Assembly: GCF_000499845.2 (NCBI RefSeq)
Contig: NC_023756.2
Coordinates: 36,154,970-36,218,969, forward strand
DNA length: 64,000 nt
Direction: 5' to 3'
Source of the DNA: Phaseolus vulgaris
Taxonomy: Eukaryota; Streptophyta; Magnoliopsida; Fabales; Fabaceae
Shown: positions 35,398 through 47,948 of the stretch, piece by piece
How positions within the stretch are numbered: the first letter of the stretch is position 1
How the letters are laid out: each line of letters starts with the position of its first letter
Made by a program: the position numbers and the translations under genes
The notes under the pieces: model-generated
Seen by the model: only the letters and a program-made list of their open reading frames with translations
Database searches by the model: none
What the model was told of the DNA's origin: nothing

Positions 35398-37248
35398 GTG
35401 TCTGATAAGACCAACAAACACTCACTAGGATATACTTTAAATGACCCTGATACCATATTAAAAAATGAATTTTAAGCCTAACTCAATCTTATAAATCCAA
35501 CTTATAAGGTGAATATTGCACCCACTAATCAATATGTGATCTCTAATATATATATTTCAATGCAACAACACGTTATTAAAATGTATGTCGGCCACTCGAA
35601 TATCATCAGATTCATAAGGTTTTCACGGGATAAATATTATATGAATTCTCTAACTATTAATTTTATGTGCAATCTCACTTTCACTTTGATATTTGTTGTC
35701 TTTCTTTTTCTTTTTATCACGTCACATATATTAGATCTGTCACTTTCTTTCTTATATGAGATATGTCACTTTCTTTCTTCGTTTTTCCTTTCTTATATCG
35801 CTTTTTCTTTTCAACTCGATTCATTCCATTTTAGGTTGAACGAGTATCATTACTTTTAACTAAATGTATGGTCAGCTTCATGAAAAGAGACATGGACATC
35901 CGCGAGTTTTTTTGCATATGAACAGTTTGCATGGTTTTGTATTATAATAATTGGCGAAAGTATTGATAGCAAACTAACTACAAAAGGTTCGCCATAACCT
36001 CGTCCTTCGTGTTTAACTACATTGTTTGGAAGTTTTTGTATGAATTTGAATTTGAAATCAACTTGCACCAGCTTTACTATTGAGATGAATGATTGATTTT
36101 GGAGGGTTTCTTTTGCCATTGGTTACTATTTCTAGAACCTTTTCACTTCCTAGCATTAGTCTGAAATAGGTAAATCAGGTCATAACTAAATTATAATATT
36201 TAATGTTATATAAAAAAAAGTTTTAATTATATATTAACTATAAACTTTGGTATAATGATAATAAATCTTTAATCCAATAGCGATGTAACATAACACATGT
36301 GTTCACTTTGAAAGTCGGTGTTCTGTTACAGTTTTGTTATGAAAAGGTACCTCGACTCCTGAACGATGTCAGACTATATTGACACACGGAAACATTATCT
36401 TTAATGAAAAAAAAAACATACTCTGAAGTAATCAAAATTTAGGGCACTAATTAAGAGTTTGTTTGATAGCCAAAATAATTCAGTCAGGATGTGATTAAGT
36501 TATCTTATCCTATTTTCATCTAATGCTTATTAAAGTATGGAATATACCAAATTCATATACAATCATATATAAAATAAAAACATATAAAAACAAGATGTTT
36601 AAATTATATTTATCTACTAAACAAATAAATACCAGATCATCGTGTTTACTAACAAAACAAGAATCTAGAAAGACCAAAGAAATACATATTATGTAATTCC
36701 ACTACACAATCTTTAACACATCAGTACAATTTCCCTCTGACAGAACTTGTTTACCTCAAATTTTGACCAAGGACAATGTGACCAAATGAGCTCCTCTGCT
36801 ACAAGTATAATATGACAGCAATTTCTAGCAACCTTGAATACCCACACTGACAGTGTTTATAATTTCATGCACAATGTCATTTGCCTCGCTTTTCAACACC
36901 ACTTTCTCTGCTACAAAATTCTGAGGCTACTGAGTTTTCTTTTTAAAATTTCTATTGCTTTCATTTTACCTTACGTACATGTTTTTTCATCAACAATAAA
37001 GATTTTAATAATCGAGAGTCTAAATCCTAACCTAAACCCTAAACTTTTCACTTACATATATCGATTTCGAAATGGATCTCCGTGACTAAAGGCCAAAGAA
37101 ATTGTGATGAAAGTGACCCCTCTACTACTCTGCTACACGTAATAATAAAATGACAGCAATTTCCATATCCTATTTGTTATCCGTCCTTAATTTAATTTAA
37201 TGAGCTGAGTATCACCAGTGAATTTTGATAATTATCTATTAAATATAT
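35398..37248. other. Intergenic DNA with possible LTR traces
   Basis: At 35448-35458, CTGATACCATA is the complement of an initiator-Met primer site, followed by an AAGCCTAACTCAATC... stretch that resembles sequence left of the Copia-3 left LTR (30765-30800). A second old copia LTR may have been the target. An 87-codon open frame on the minus strand (35856-36119) is not recognised. The rest shows no gene. Confidence 0.35.
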
Positions 37249-38605
37249 CACTAGTGAAAAAAAAACTCATTTACAATATTAAATACATATTGCTTTTACA
37301 GTCACACTTGGTTTATTAAAATTCAGTGATATTTTTTAAATTAAAACGAGTATAAAATGGCGGCTCAAAGTGATTGGGTCTAAAATGACGATTTTACCTA
37401 TGAATCACTATTGTAGACTCGTTTTACTATCCTAATTTGAAGCGCGTCACTTACGCTTTCGTTTTTCGTTTTATCTTTTCGCAAACTTACTCTCTTACTC
37501 TCTGGTTCTTCATCTCCATTGAGACATTCTCCATATTGTAAGTTCTTCCTCCTTTACATTCACTCCTTGCATTCTCCATTACTTATTATTTCGTCTTTCT
37601 TTTATTGGTTTCATTGGTGAAGGTTTTCATTGCCGCTACCACTATAGTTTCATTACTGAACTTCCTCCTTCGTTTTGTGCTCTTTTCTCTGCTGCCACCA
37701 CTGTTTCGTTGTTTCGTTGTCGCTTCCCGCCGTCGCTACTGCCCTGCACCACCGGTTTTGCCCTTCATGCACACAAGCTTGGTTGGTGTTTTTTAATTTT
37801 TTTAGTATTATTAATTTGTATATTTAGTATTTATTATAATTTGTATTTATTATTAATTTATATTATAATTGTTAGATTATAATAGAATTATTAACTTGTT
37901 ACATGGTAATTAGAGTAATATTATTTAGTATTTGTAATTAATTTAATGATTTTTAATTGGATTTTGTAATTAGATTATATATCATTTATTGATTTTTAAC
38001 TGATATTCTTTATTATGTATAATTATATGTGATTAAATTTGTTAATTTTATATTGCATGTATATTTATAATTCTTGGATACGTGTTGGTATTGAGTCTGG
38101 GGGTATTTGACCCTCGGCAATTGTTTCCTGTATGAAAGACCCTTAGTTTTCCTGTTTGAGATTTAATACTACTCCTCCAATTGTATTTTTTTTTAAACAT
38201 TTTATAAAAAACATAGGAGGTTGTAGTGATAGTAATTCTATTGAGTCTTTAATTTTCCAGGTGGACAGTTTGAGAAGATCAATAATTTTTTATTAGTTTG
38301 GTAGTACGTAACTTGTAATTGACATGTCATATATTTTACGTAATTTTGGTTCATAACATTTTGTGTTGTTCTTCAGGTGCATATTTGATTGTGGAGATTT
38401 TGTGTCACCACTTTCTTTTTGTGTCACCAGAAGACCAATGCGAAATGTTGTTGAAATTTTGTTAAATATAAGGAATGCTAATTAAATTTATGTACTACTA
38501 AACTATAATAAAAGTTAATCTTCTTGAATGAGATAGGTTTATACCTATAATAAAAACGTGAGATTTGACACGCATTAGTGAACATCTTAATGACCATTAC
38601 AAAAC

Positions 38606-39117
38606 ATAAGTGATGAGTATGAAAGAGGACTAGAAGAATTTATACAATTTTCACAACAACGCCAACAATAGTGGTCATGATGGAGTAAACTTTAGGTGTC
38701 TGTGCGTTAATTATTTGAACGGAAGGAGATTGGATATTAAAAAAATCAAGGAGCACCTTCTACGTGATGGGATTCTACGGTCTTATACAACATGGACATG
38801 TTATGGTAAATTATTAAATTTACCAAGGATTTTCGTATCCGAAGAAAATGTTCAGTCCACCATGGATGATGCAGTACATGTTGAAGTACATGATGATCGA
38901 TTGGAGGACATGCTTCGTTATGTTGTAGCTGAGTCTTTTGCAGAAGCGCATGGATATGGAAGTATGTCAAGCGGTACAAAGACTCCATTGTATCCTAGAT
39001 CAACTAACTTCGCACGGTTGTCGGTGGTGTTAAGATTGATGAATTTAAATGCAATAAATGAATGGACTGATAAAAGCTTCATGAAATTTCTTTAGTTGTT
39101 GAAGGATATGCTTCCAG
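38606..39117 (+). pseudogene. TNP2-type CACTA transposase, N-terminal part (CACTA-1)
   Basis: An eroded start (YERGLEEFIQFSQQR with a frameshift) leads into CVNYLNGRRLDIKKIKEHLL and ILRSYTTWT, the transposase-associated N-terminal domain, then SFAEAHGYGSMSSGTKTPLY and VVLRLMNLNAINEWTDKSFM, and LLKDMLP at 39117. One stop lies before LLKDMLP (39093-39095). The sequence parallels the minus-strand TNP2 of CACTA-2. The frame is cut by CACTA-2 and resumes at 57252 with EGNTLPNRNYEAKN. Confidence 0.85.
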
Positions 39118-39129
39118 CACCAGTACAAA

Positions 39130-39450
39130 AAGGTAGATTAACGACGGTTAAAATCAACATTAAAAGACGGTTCCGGAACTGTCGTTATTACAGACGTCGT
39201 TAAAAAGGTATGGTTTTTAACGACGGTTCCTAGAACCGTCGTTAAAACTCCGACTTATAACGACGGTTCCTAGAACCGTCGTTAAAACTCTGACTTATAA
39301 CGACGGTTCCCACAACCGTCGTTAAAAAATTTAAAAAATTTAAGTCACGGTTCCTCTTAAAATTTAAGTCACGTTTAAAGACGGAGGAACCGTCGTTATA
39401 AATGTGACTTTTAAAGACGGTTCCCAGAGGAACCGTCGTTATATGTATAT
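39130..39450. repeat. Left subterminal repeats of CACTA-2
   Basis: AACGACGGTTC and its complement GAACCGTCGTT alternate about a dozen times, mostly as pairs that form near-perfect hairpins of about 25 bp separated by short AT spacers. In CACTA elements such subterminal arrays are known transposase-binding sites; the role here is inferred by analogy. Confidence 0.85.
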
Positions 39451-41111
39451 ATTAAAAAAAATTAAAAAAATCTCAAATAATAACCTGTTTAAAGTTTTCA
39501 ATTCTAGAAAATAAAAACATTTCAAATCATAATTTAAATATAAAAATTAAATACAACAAATTATAACATAATACAAAAAAAAGTTTGGTAATATATGAAA
39601 AAATTTGTCATTGTAATGATTTATCTATACTAGAGTGTTATACATGGTTACAAAATACTTTGACCATGTTGTTCTCACATACTCCAATGCTTCTAAATCT
39701 AGCGGGTGTTGGTCGTTGAAGAACTGTGACATTTGAAATATTTTGAATTAGTGCATGAATAATAAATCTCAAATTTTAAAGTGTTTATTGTATTGAGTTA
39801 TTACCTTATCCCAACCTTTCTTAATTTCAACTTGCAAAATAGTCAACATCCACTGCATAACATAATAACCGCACTCATAATTTTCAGGTTGCCTGTTGGA
39901 CTGCATGTGAAAATAAATGTATTAAATGAATGAGTGAAACACATTAAATTAAGTAAACAAATATACTTTAAATACCTTAAGGTACATCCAAGTGAGTTTT
40001 TGTGCGTTTGAAGTTCTCCTCCCACACAACATATTATATCCAGAGTAAGCACTAAAATAATAAGATTTCATATTAGAATACATAACATTATATAATATAT
40101 AAGTAATAATAAATGTTCAATGAAACTGTCGTACCTATCTATAATGTTTTTAAAATAGGCAGGAGGATTTTTATGCAAGGAGCAAAACCATGCAGCGGTA
40201 TGATCTTGAACAAATATGATCAATAGTTGCCAATGACGCCTGTATAACAAATCAGTTAATTAGTTTTTCTTATTTCAATAATTTATTAAAACATATTTAA
40301 TAAATAAGAACTTACTCATGGATGTACGAAGCAAAATAAATGTGTTTTCCACCATTCTTTAAGGCAGTAGTGATGTATGTTTGTGTTTCCGACTTCTTGT
40401 TTCCAATTGATTGAGTGATTTGAGGGTCTAAAAACCCATATATATTGTGTTTCCCCTCATCAAAGCATAATCTAGAAAGATACCTAAATTTCAATAAGTT
40501 AGTACTAATATATTTAATAAATCAAAAGTATAAAGATTTTAAAATTTGAACTTACATCATCCATAATTGCAGAACTGTTATGTTAATCTCTTGATCTCCG
40601 GATGCAAGGTCCAACAAATCAGACATGTGAACGTACAACGGTAGATTACTATGCCTTCCAAAAACATTGGCATCCCATGGAACCTCTAAGACGGTTGTAT
40701 CTAAAGCTGTAGCAACTTCCACCAATGCCGCCAGAGGATCATCAATGGAGACTATTTTCTTCTTTCCCAGAGGCAGATTTGTCTTAGGTTCCTGCTACTC
40801 ATCAAAACAAAAAAAATACTTAAATTAGTTAGAATGTAATATATCTGATATATAATTCTATTAGTACTAGTGCAAATATATATCATAGAGTCTATAGGTC
40901 TGACGAGATGTCTAGGCCAGGCAACGAAAGTATGTAATGCCACTGCCACAATTGTCACCTCTGATGTCGGCACAGGAACTGCAAGATCACCATAAAGGAC
41001 CTTCTCCACCGTGACCTTCATGAAATTAGAAGGAAGAGGCACATTGTGTAACATTGTGACCACTTCATAACACTTACCCAAGGCAACGAATCGGGTCAAA
41101 GAATTACACTC

Positions 41112-42915
41112 TGTTGGGTTTAATAGTGCCAAAGTTCAAGAGGGGGGGTGAATTGACCTTTTAAAACATTCTCGCAGAAACAGTGTTTAACACAGTTTTA
41201 CAAAAAATAAATCGATTTATGTGAAAATGAACAGATTTATTTCAGCACTGTTTTTGTTTGAAAAGCTTTTAATTCAGCAGGGTTAATCACAAGATTATGC
41301 AGTGAGAATTTCCAGCAGCACACACACAAATATCAGATTTGAAAAACAGTGAAACACAAAACAGCAAGCTTTAATTTCAAGCAAGTGATTAAGGTTCAAC
41401 TGATAGCATGCTAATTAATTGGTGACCTTTGCAAACAAGCTGTTCCAGTGGCTTTTAACAGACTATGAGTGTTCTTCTTGATGTCAAGCAATTTTCCAGA
41501 AATTAAGAACAATGAATCACTGAACAGCAAGCTTCAACTTTAAGCAATTTGTTTAAGGTTCAATTAATAGCATTGACAGTTTCTTGAGCAGCCTATCACA
41601 GTCAATCTGTTCCAATGGTTTTTAGCAGATTATATATGTTCTTATCATATTCAAACACCTTTTTCAGAAATCAAGAACAGTATGCACAGTGCCCAGAAAG
41701 AACAGATTTATTTTCAATTGAACAGATTTATTTCTTTGCTGTTTTATCAATTATGCAGAAACGAAATTGCAGAGAGTGAAAGAGAATGAACACAAGCAAT
41801 TATACTGGTTCACTCAACTGAGCTACATCCAGTCTTCACCAACAACAGGTGGAAATCACTAACACACAGTACAACCAAGTACAATTCCCACTGTTCTTGA
41901 AACCTACAAGAACTTAGGTACTCTTGCTGAAAAAACCTATTTCAGCATACACACACACCCACTCTTCAAGAACACCTATCAAGAAGAGTGTTCAACCAAA
42001 CTATTACAAGAAAGAGATGTGAAACGACTACACCTGATTGAGGATACACAGATTTGCCTTAAACCAGTAGGCAAAGTTGCTAGAACAGTAGCAGCACCTC
42101 ACACCAAGCTTTTGGAACCAAACCAAGAACAAGCACTTTGTGATTTTCGAAATCTTTGAAGAACAAATGCTAATCCTTTGTAAACACTTAACTCTCTGCT
42201 GTCAAAACTTGTTTTTGCAAATGTATGAATTGTTATTAATCTCATAAACAAGTTTGCATTTTATAGAAAGCCAACTTATAACAGATTTTTGAAAAACAGT
42301 TAAGGCTGTTATAAAATGAACAGATTGAAAATAAAATGAACAGATTTATTTTCAAAAGCAGTTAGAGAATTTGTTAAGTGAGGAGACTTAGTCAACCATT
42401 CTGGTGCTGAGATAAAACTGAAAAACTTTTAAGCTTGACATGGCACCAGAGACAAAAAAGAATCTATTCATTTACAGATGAACAAATTTATTTTTCAAAA
42501 CGAAAACAGAGAAAGTTTAACAATTTAAAACTCAGTCGTTTTGAAAAGAAGAAGACTTAGTCAAAATACCTGATGCACAAAATCTAATTTTTACAAGACT
42601 TAGCTAAAGCATCAGTAAAAAAATGAATCTGTTTATTTAGAAAAGAACAGATTTATTTTTATGCAGTAAACGTGTTTTGGTGTAAAACATGTGAAAAACA
42701 GTTTAAGAAAACTTATGCTTGTTCTTATCACATGGCCAGTGGTTATGAGGTGAGTTACTCAGCAAAAAGCCACTCTTAGACAACCTCTAAGCACTACCTA
42801 AGACATACTTAAAGCAAAGAAAAATTACATGAGAAGTACATAAAAGTCTTCATCAAACACTGCATATATGTCTTCATCAAACACAATGTTGAAGGGGCAG
42901 CAACCATCTTCAACA
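41112..42915 (-). repeat. 3' LTR of Copia-2
   Basis: On the plus strand it begins TGTTGGGTTTAATAG and ends CATCTTCAACA, giving TG...CA ends on either strand. It is 1804 bp and contains repeated GAACAGATTTATTT motifs. It is almost identical to 49660-51446. Confidence 0.95.
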
Positions 42916-42930
42916 ATCTCCCCCTGTTTG
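42916..42930 (-). other. Polypurine tract of Copia-2
   Basis: On the minus strand CAAACAGGGGGAGAT directly precedes the 3' LTR, the expected plus-strand priming site. Confidence 0.9.
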
Positions 42931-43260
42931 ATGGAGAAAAATCCCCATAGCTAACCTCATAGCTTTGTTGGTTTAAGTACCTGCACTGCACCAGATTTTA
43001 AACCAGAAAAAAACAGCAACATTGCATAACATGCAGAATTGGTTTAAAAAAGCAGAATTAACTCCCTGTTTCAGCTAGCTTCACCTAGCATGGTGAGCTA
43101 TTTTTCTCCCCCTTTGGATTCATCAAACAGCATATAAGCATAGGGAATAAAGGAATATAAAGCAGAAACCATAATCATAATAGTTCAGAAACAGAAAACC
43201 AAATTGTTCAGCATTACAGAAACTTGAAAACTGATAAAGAAAGCATTAAAAGCAGAAAAA

Positions 43261-44410
43261 CTACTGATCCTTGTAGTAAAGCTCTGCAAGTTGTGCCTGA
43301 ACCCCTTCAATCTGATTATCAAGGTGTTGGAACCTTGCATGAGTAGTCTCAAAGTGTGCCCTTTGTTCTGCAGACATGACATCAAGACGATACAACACTT
43401 GCCTCTCAAACATAAACATTGGTTCTCCACGGTATTCTGGACCTTGATAGGCAACTATGGCATTTGCAGCAACTTCCTCATGTTCAGATTGGGCAGCAGG
43501 TGAGTCATCATCCATAGCAACAGCTTCATCCTCATCCTCATGTTCTGCTTGAGGGTCCTTCTCCTTGAGAACCACCCACTTGTTTTCAATTTTGTGAAAC
43601 CCCATTTTGGTGAGAGTTGAAGTATCAATCTCACTTACAGCTTTGATAGGGTCATTTCTCTCATTTGTAACACCAACACCAAAGTAATCAATTAATTTGG
43701 AAATAAGAATAGCATAGGGAAATCTGTAATCAGCCAACCTTTTTGACTTGAGCATGTGTTCATTGACAATGAATACCCAGTTTACCTTAATCTGGTTCAT
43801 GATGAAATATAGGAGAATGAGATCCTCTTCATGTAAGACAGCATGGTTTGTCCCTCTTGGAATCAGTTGCCATGCTATGATGTATGCAACTAGACGTGGA
43901 GTGAGGTTCAAATGTCCTGCATGGAACCTGTTTATACTCTCTGTAGGATTCCTCATGCAACTCTTATAATATTGCAGCTTGTTGAATTCTGAAATTCCAC
44001 TGGTATTTCCCTTCCCTACTTTCAGTCCAGCATATTTTATTCCAGCCACAGAGTTCCACACCTCACTTGTGATCTTCATCTTAATTCCTTTCACATAAGA
44101 GACAACATTCTTCCCATCCAATGTGAGGTTAGTATAAAACACCTTAACCAAGTCAGGATAAACATTACCCGTTAATTCCAGCATCTTTTTCAGTTTCTGG
44201 TGCTTCAACACAGCCCTTGTTTCTACCAATTTTTTCAGATTTCAGCCAGTTGAAATCCAGCACCTTGGGTATGTTGATCTGCTTCCTGCTTGTCTCGTGA
44301 ATGTAGGCATTGATGCCTTCTTCATTTCCAGCGAACCAACCTTCTAGTACTCCTTGAGAAGTGGTTTGCTTTCCCTTGCTTTTCTGTTTTTGTCTTGAAG
44401 ACGAAGCCAT
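43261..44410 (-). pseudogene. Additional ORF (ORF3) of Copia-2, putative plant transposon protein family
   Basis: Starts MASSSRQKQKSKGKQTTSQG at 44410 and contains EGWFAGNEEGINAYIHETSR. An A-run expansion near 44229 shifts the frame, after which 305 further codons are open to the stop at 43261: NVYPDLVKVFYTNLTLDGKN, LVAYIIAWQLIPRGTNHAVL, FPYAILISKLIDYFGVGV, an acidic stretch (EHEDEDEAVAMDDD) and a C-terminal coiled coil. It aligns with ORF3 of Copia-1. It follows the RNase H stop by about 400 bp and sits just before the polypurine tract. The function is unknown; no signal peptide or membrane segment is evident, so it does not look like an envelope protein. Confidence 0.75.
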
Positions 44411-44818
44411 GTTTGAACCTGAATTCTTTTCTTGGTTTCAAATGGTGAGAATAGAAAGAGAATGGCCAATGTGGGTAGCAAGTATTCACACAGATTTATA
44501 GCAGAATAAATGGATTGATATGGCAGTTATGAGTGGATATGCATGAAGATTTTATGCTCTGAATTTGTGCAGAGAATCTTTGAAAATATGCACCAAATAT
44601 TTAGGGTCACGATGCATACACTCAAATTCTTATTGAGCACCCAAACCATCAAATCGGTTACATAACCATGACCAAAACCGTCAAAGGTACAGAGGTTAAT
44701 GCCCACTAAGTCAGTCAAGCAGTCAAAGATCAGAATTTCTCTTTCCTAGTCATCAATGCATATCAGTGCAGAAAATAAACACATTCAATTGCGAATAAAC
44801 AGATTTAATTTTTCACTG

Positions 44819-47800
44819 CTAGGTACAATTTACATTTATAATACCCAATTCATTAAGCAGAAAATTAAACCTATCTTTAGCTAATGGTTTTGTGAACAAA
44901 TCAGCAAGTTGTAAATCAGTACCAATGAACTTAATATCACATGTTCCATTAGATATGTGTTCCTTTAGAAAATGATGCCTTATTTCAATGTGTTTGGTTC
45001 TTGAATGCATGACAGGATTTTTGGTTAAGTTGATTGCACTTGTATTATCACACAGCAGAGGTATATGGTTAAGTAAGATACCAAAATCATTCAATTGTTG
45101 TCTTAACCATATAGTTTGAGCACAGCAACTCCCTGCTGCAATGTATTCTGCTTCAGCAGTGGAAAGAGCTACACAAGCCTGCTTTTTGCATTGCCATGAG
45201 ATCAAGCTTGATCCAAGCAAATGACAGGTTCCACTTGTGCTCTTCCTATCAATTTTGCAACCTGCAAAATCTGAATCAGAATATCCAGTTAAGCTTAATG
45301 AAATATTACCTGGATACCACAAGCCAACTTCTTTAGTTCCTTGCAAATACTTCAAAATCCTTTTGACAGCATTGTAGTGTGATTCTTTAGGAGCATATTG
45401 AAACCTTGCACACATGCACACTGCAAACATTATATCTGGCCTGCTGGCAGTGAGATACAGTAGTGATCCTATGAGTCCTCTATATTTGGTTTCATCAACA
45501 GAAATTCCAGCTTCATCATGATCCAAATGACAGCTTGTTGAGAAGGGTGTGCTGATTGGTTTACACTTGTCCATTTCAAATTTCTTCAGCAAATCCTTGC
45601 AATACTTAGCTTGACTTAAGAAAATGCCATCCTTGAGTTGTTTGACCTGCAAGCCTAGAAAATAGTTCAACTCACCCATCATTGACATTTCAAACTCACT
45701 CTTCATGACTTTCACGAAAGCTTCACACAATTCTCCATTGGTTGATCCAAAAATGTTGTCATCCACATATACTTGGACTAGAATTGAGTCATCTCCTTTC
45801 TTCTTAATGAACAAGGTCTTATCTGATGTGCCTTTGTCATAGCCTTGTGAGGTGAGAAAATCACTTAGCCTCTCATACCATTGCCTAGGGGCTTGCTTGA
45901 GTCCATAGAGAGCCTTTTAGAGTTTGAACACATATTCTGGATGTTGATGGTCTTCAAAACCTGGTGGTTGTGAGACAAATACCTCTTCATTTATATAGCC
46001 ATTTAGAAAGGCACTTTTCACATCCATTTGAAATAGCTTGAACCCTTTGATGCAGGAGAAGGCAAGCAGCAGTCTAACAGCTTCTAACCGAGCCACTGGT
46101 GCATATGTCTCATCATAGTCTATTCCTTCTTCTTGATTGTACCCTTTAGCTACAAGCCTAGCCTTGTTTCTGGTGATCACTCCATGCTCATCCATCTTGT
46201 TTCTAAATACCCATTTTGTTCCAATTACATTCATCTCTGGTATTCTAGGAACAAGAGTCCAGACCTCATTAAGAGCAAACTGATTCAGTTCCTCTTGCAT
46301 AGCTAAAATCCAGTTGCTGTCCTTGAGAGCTTCATTCAAATTCTTGGGTTCAACTTGAGATACAAAGGCCATTGCTTCACAGAAATTGTTCAAGGATTTT
46401 CTAGTTGACACTCCTTTCTCAATGTTCCCAATGACATTATCAAGGGTTAAGTCTCTTGGGGTTTTCCACTCTTTTGGCAAACCTGCAGCTGCAGTAGATT
46501 CTTGTATAGCATGTGTATCAGCAGTATCAAAATGAACCGATTCATTTTTATTTAAAACAGATTTAAATTCATTACTGTCAGGGTCATCAGCAGTTTTAGA
46601 TAGGCTATGATCAGTTTCATCAAAAACAACATGCATTGATTCTTCTACTATAAGCAGCCTTTTATTGAAGACTCTATATGCATGACCATTCAAAGCATAA
46701 CCAATGTGCACACCTTCATCAGATTTAGCATCAAACTTACCAAGATTTTCTTTGCCATTATTCAGTACAAAACATTTACACCCAAATACTCTAAGGTGGC
46801 TTACACTAGGTTTTCTGCCCTTATACAATTCATACGGGGTTTTCTTAAGAATTGGTCTTATTAAGGTCCTATTTAAGACATAACCAGCAGTATAAACAGC
46901 TTCAGCCCAAAAATACTTAGGTAGCTTAGATTCATTTAACATAGTTCTAGCTAGTTTCTCTAGTGATCTATTTTTCCTTTCAACTACACCATTTTGTTGA
47001 GGTGTCCTAAGGGCTGAAAAAGTATGAGCTATCCCATGCTTCTCACAGAACCTCTTAAACTTAGCATTTTGAAACTCTCCCCCATGATCACTTCGAATTG
47101 ATTTAATGCAGCAACCATTTTTATTTTGCAGAATTTTTGCTAATTTCTTAAAGGCAGTGTAAGCATCATGTTTATGTGCAAGAAATAATGTCCATGTAAA
47201 TCTAGAGTAATCATCCACAACAACTAAAGCATACAAATTTCCAGCCAAGCTAGCAACTCTAGATGGACCAAATAAGTCCATATGTAACACATCCAATGGA
47301 TTTTTTGTAGAGACAATATCCTTTAACTTGAAAGAGGATTTGATTTGTTTACCTTTCACACAAGCATCACAAAGCCTGTTGTCCTGAAATTTAATGTTAG
47401 GTAAACCAGAAACTAAATCTTTAGATTTCAATTTATTCAAGTGATTTGTGTGTATGTGAGCTAACCTCCTGTGCCACAACCAAGACTCATCACTTCTGGA
47501 CAGCAAACACTCATTTGAAGAGTTAGTTTCCATGATATTCAACAGATAAATGTTATTCACTCTCTTACCAGTAAACAGTACCTTACTAGATGAATTACTT
47601 GAGATTGTGCAGCCATTTGACGCAAAATTCACTTTGTATCCTTTGTCACAAAGCTGACTTATGCTGAGAAGACTATGCTTAGGTCCTTCTACATACAGCA
47701 CATTCTCAATGGTTGTTGAGTTCCCTGTTCCAACAGTTCCTCTGCCCAAAATCCTCCCTCGGTTATTATCACCATAGGTTACATGTCCTTCCGCTTTGAG

Positions 47801-47914
47801 CTTTAAGCTGGTAAACTTTGTAAGATCTCCAGTCATATGCTTGGAACAGCCACTGTCCAAGTACCACTGGTTTTTCTTGCTGCCAATCTGCAAAATAGAA
47901 TAAAAATGATACAA
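44819..47914 (-). pseudogene. Copia-2 pol: protease, integrase, reverse transcriptase, RNase H
   Basis: In order: protease with [13 protein letters not shown]; pre-integrase zinc-binding region ([26 protein letters not shown]); integrase core with [17 protein letters not shown] and DHGGEFQN, consistent with the D,D,E triad; reverse transcriptase with [40 protein letters not shown] and YVDDNIFGS, so both catalytic Asp are kept; RNase H with GYSDSDFAGCKIDRKSTSG and ADLFTKPL. One TAA at 45917-45919 interrupts KL-KALYGLKQAP; otherwise about 1030 codons are open. The start is not separate, since gag and pol are normally one polyprotein in this group. Confidence 0.93.
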
Positions 47915-47948
47915 ATGGTACCCTTTTCAGTATAGGGTCCAGCACAGA

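Noticed and set aside
35856..36119. 87-codon minus-strand frame
   Set aside because: It has a fairly normal amino-acid composition but no recognisable domain, neighbour or promoter; too little to call a gene.
37605..37796. 63-codon hydrophobic open frame upstream of CACTA-1 TNP2
   Set aside because: Pyrimidine-rich leader sequence gives Leu/Phe/Ser-rich translation; no family match.
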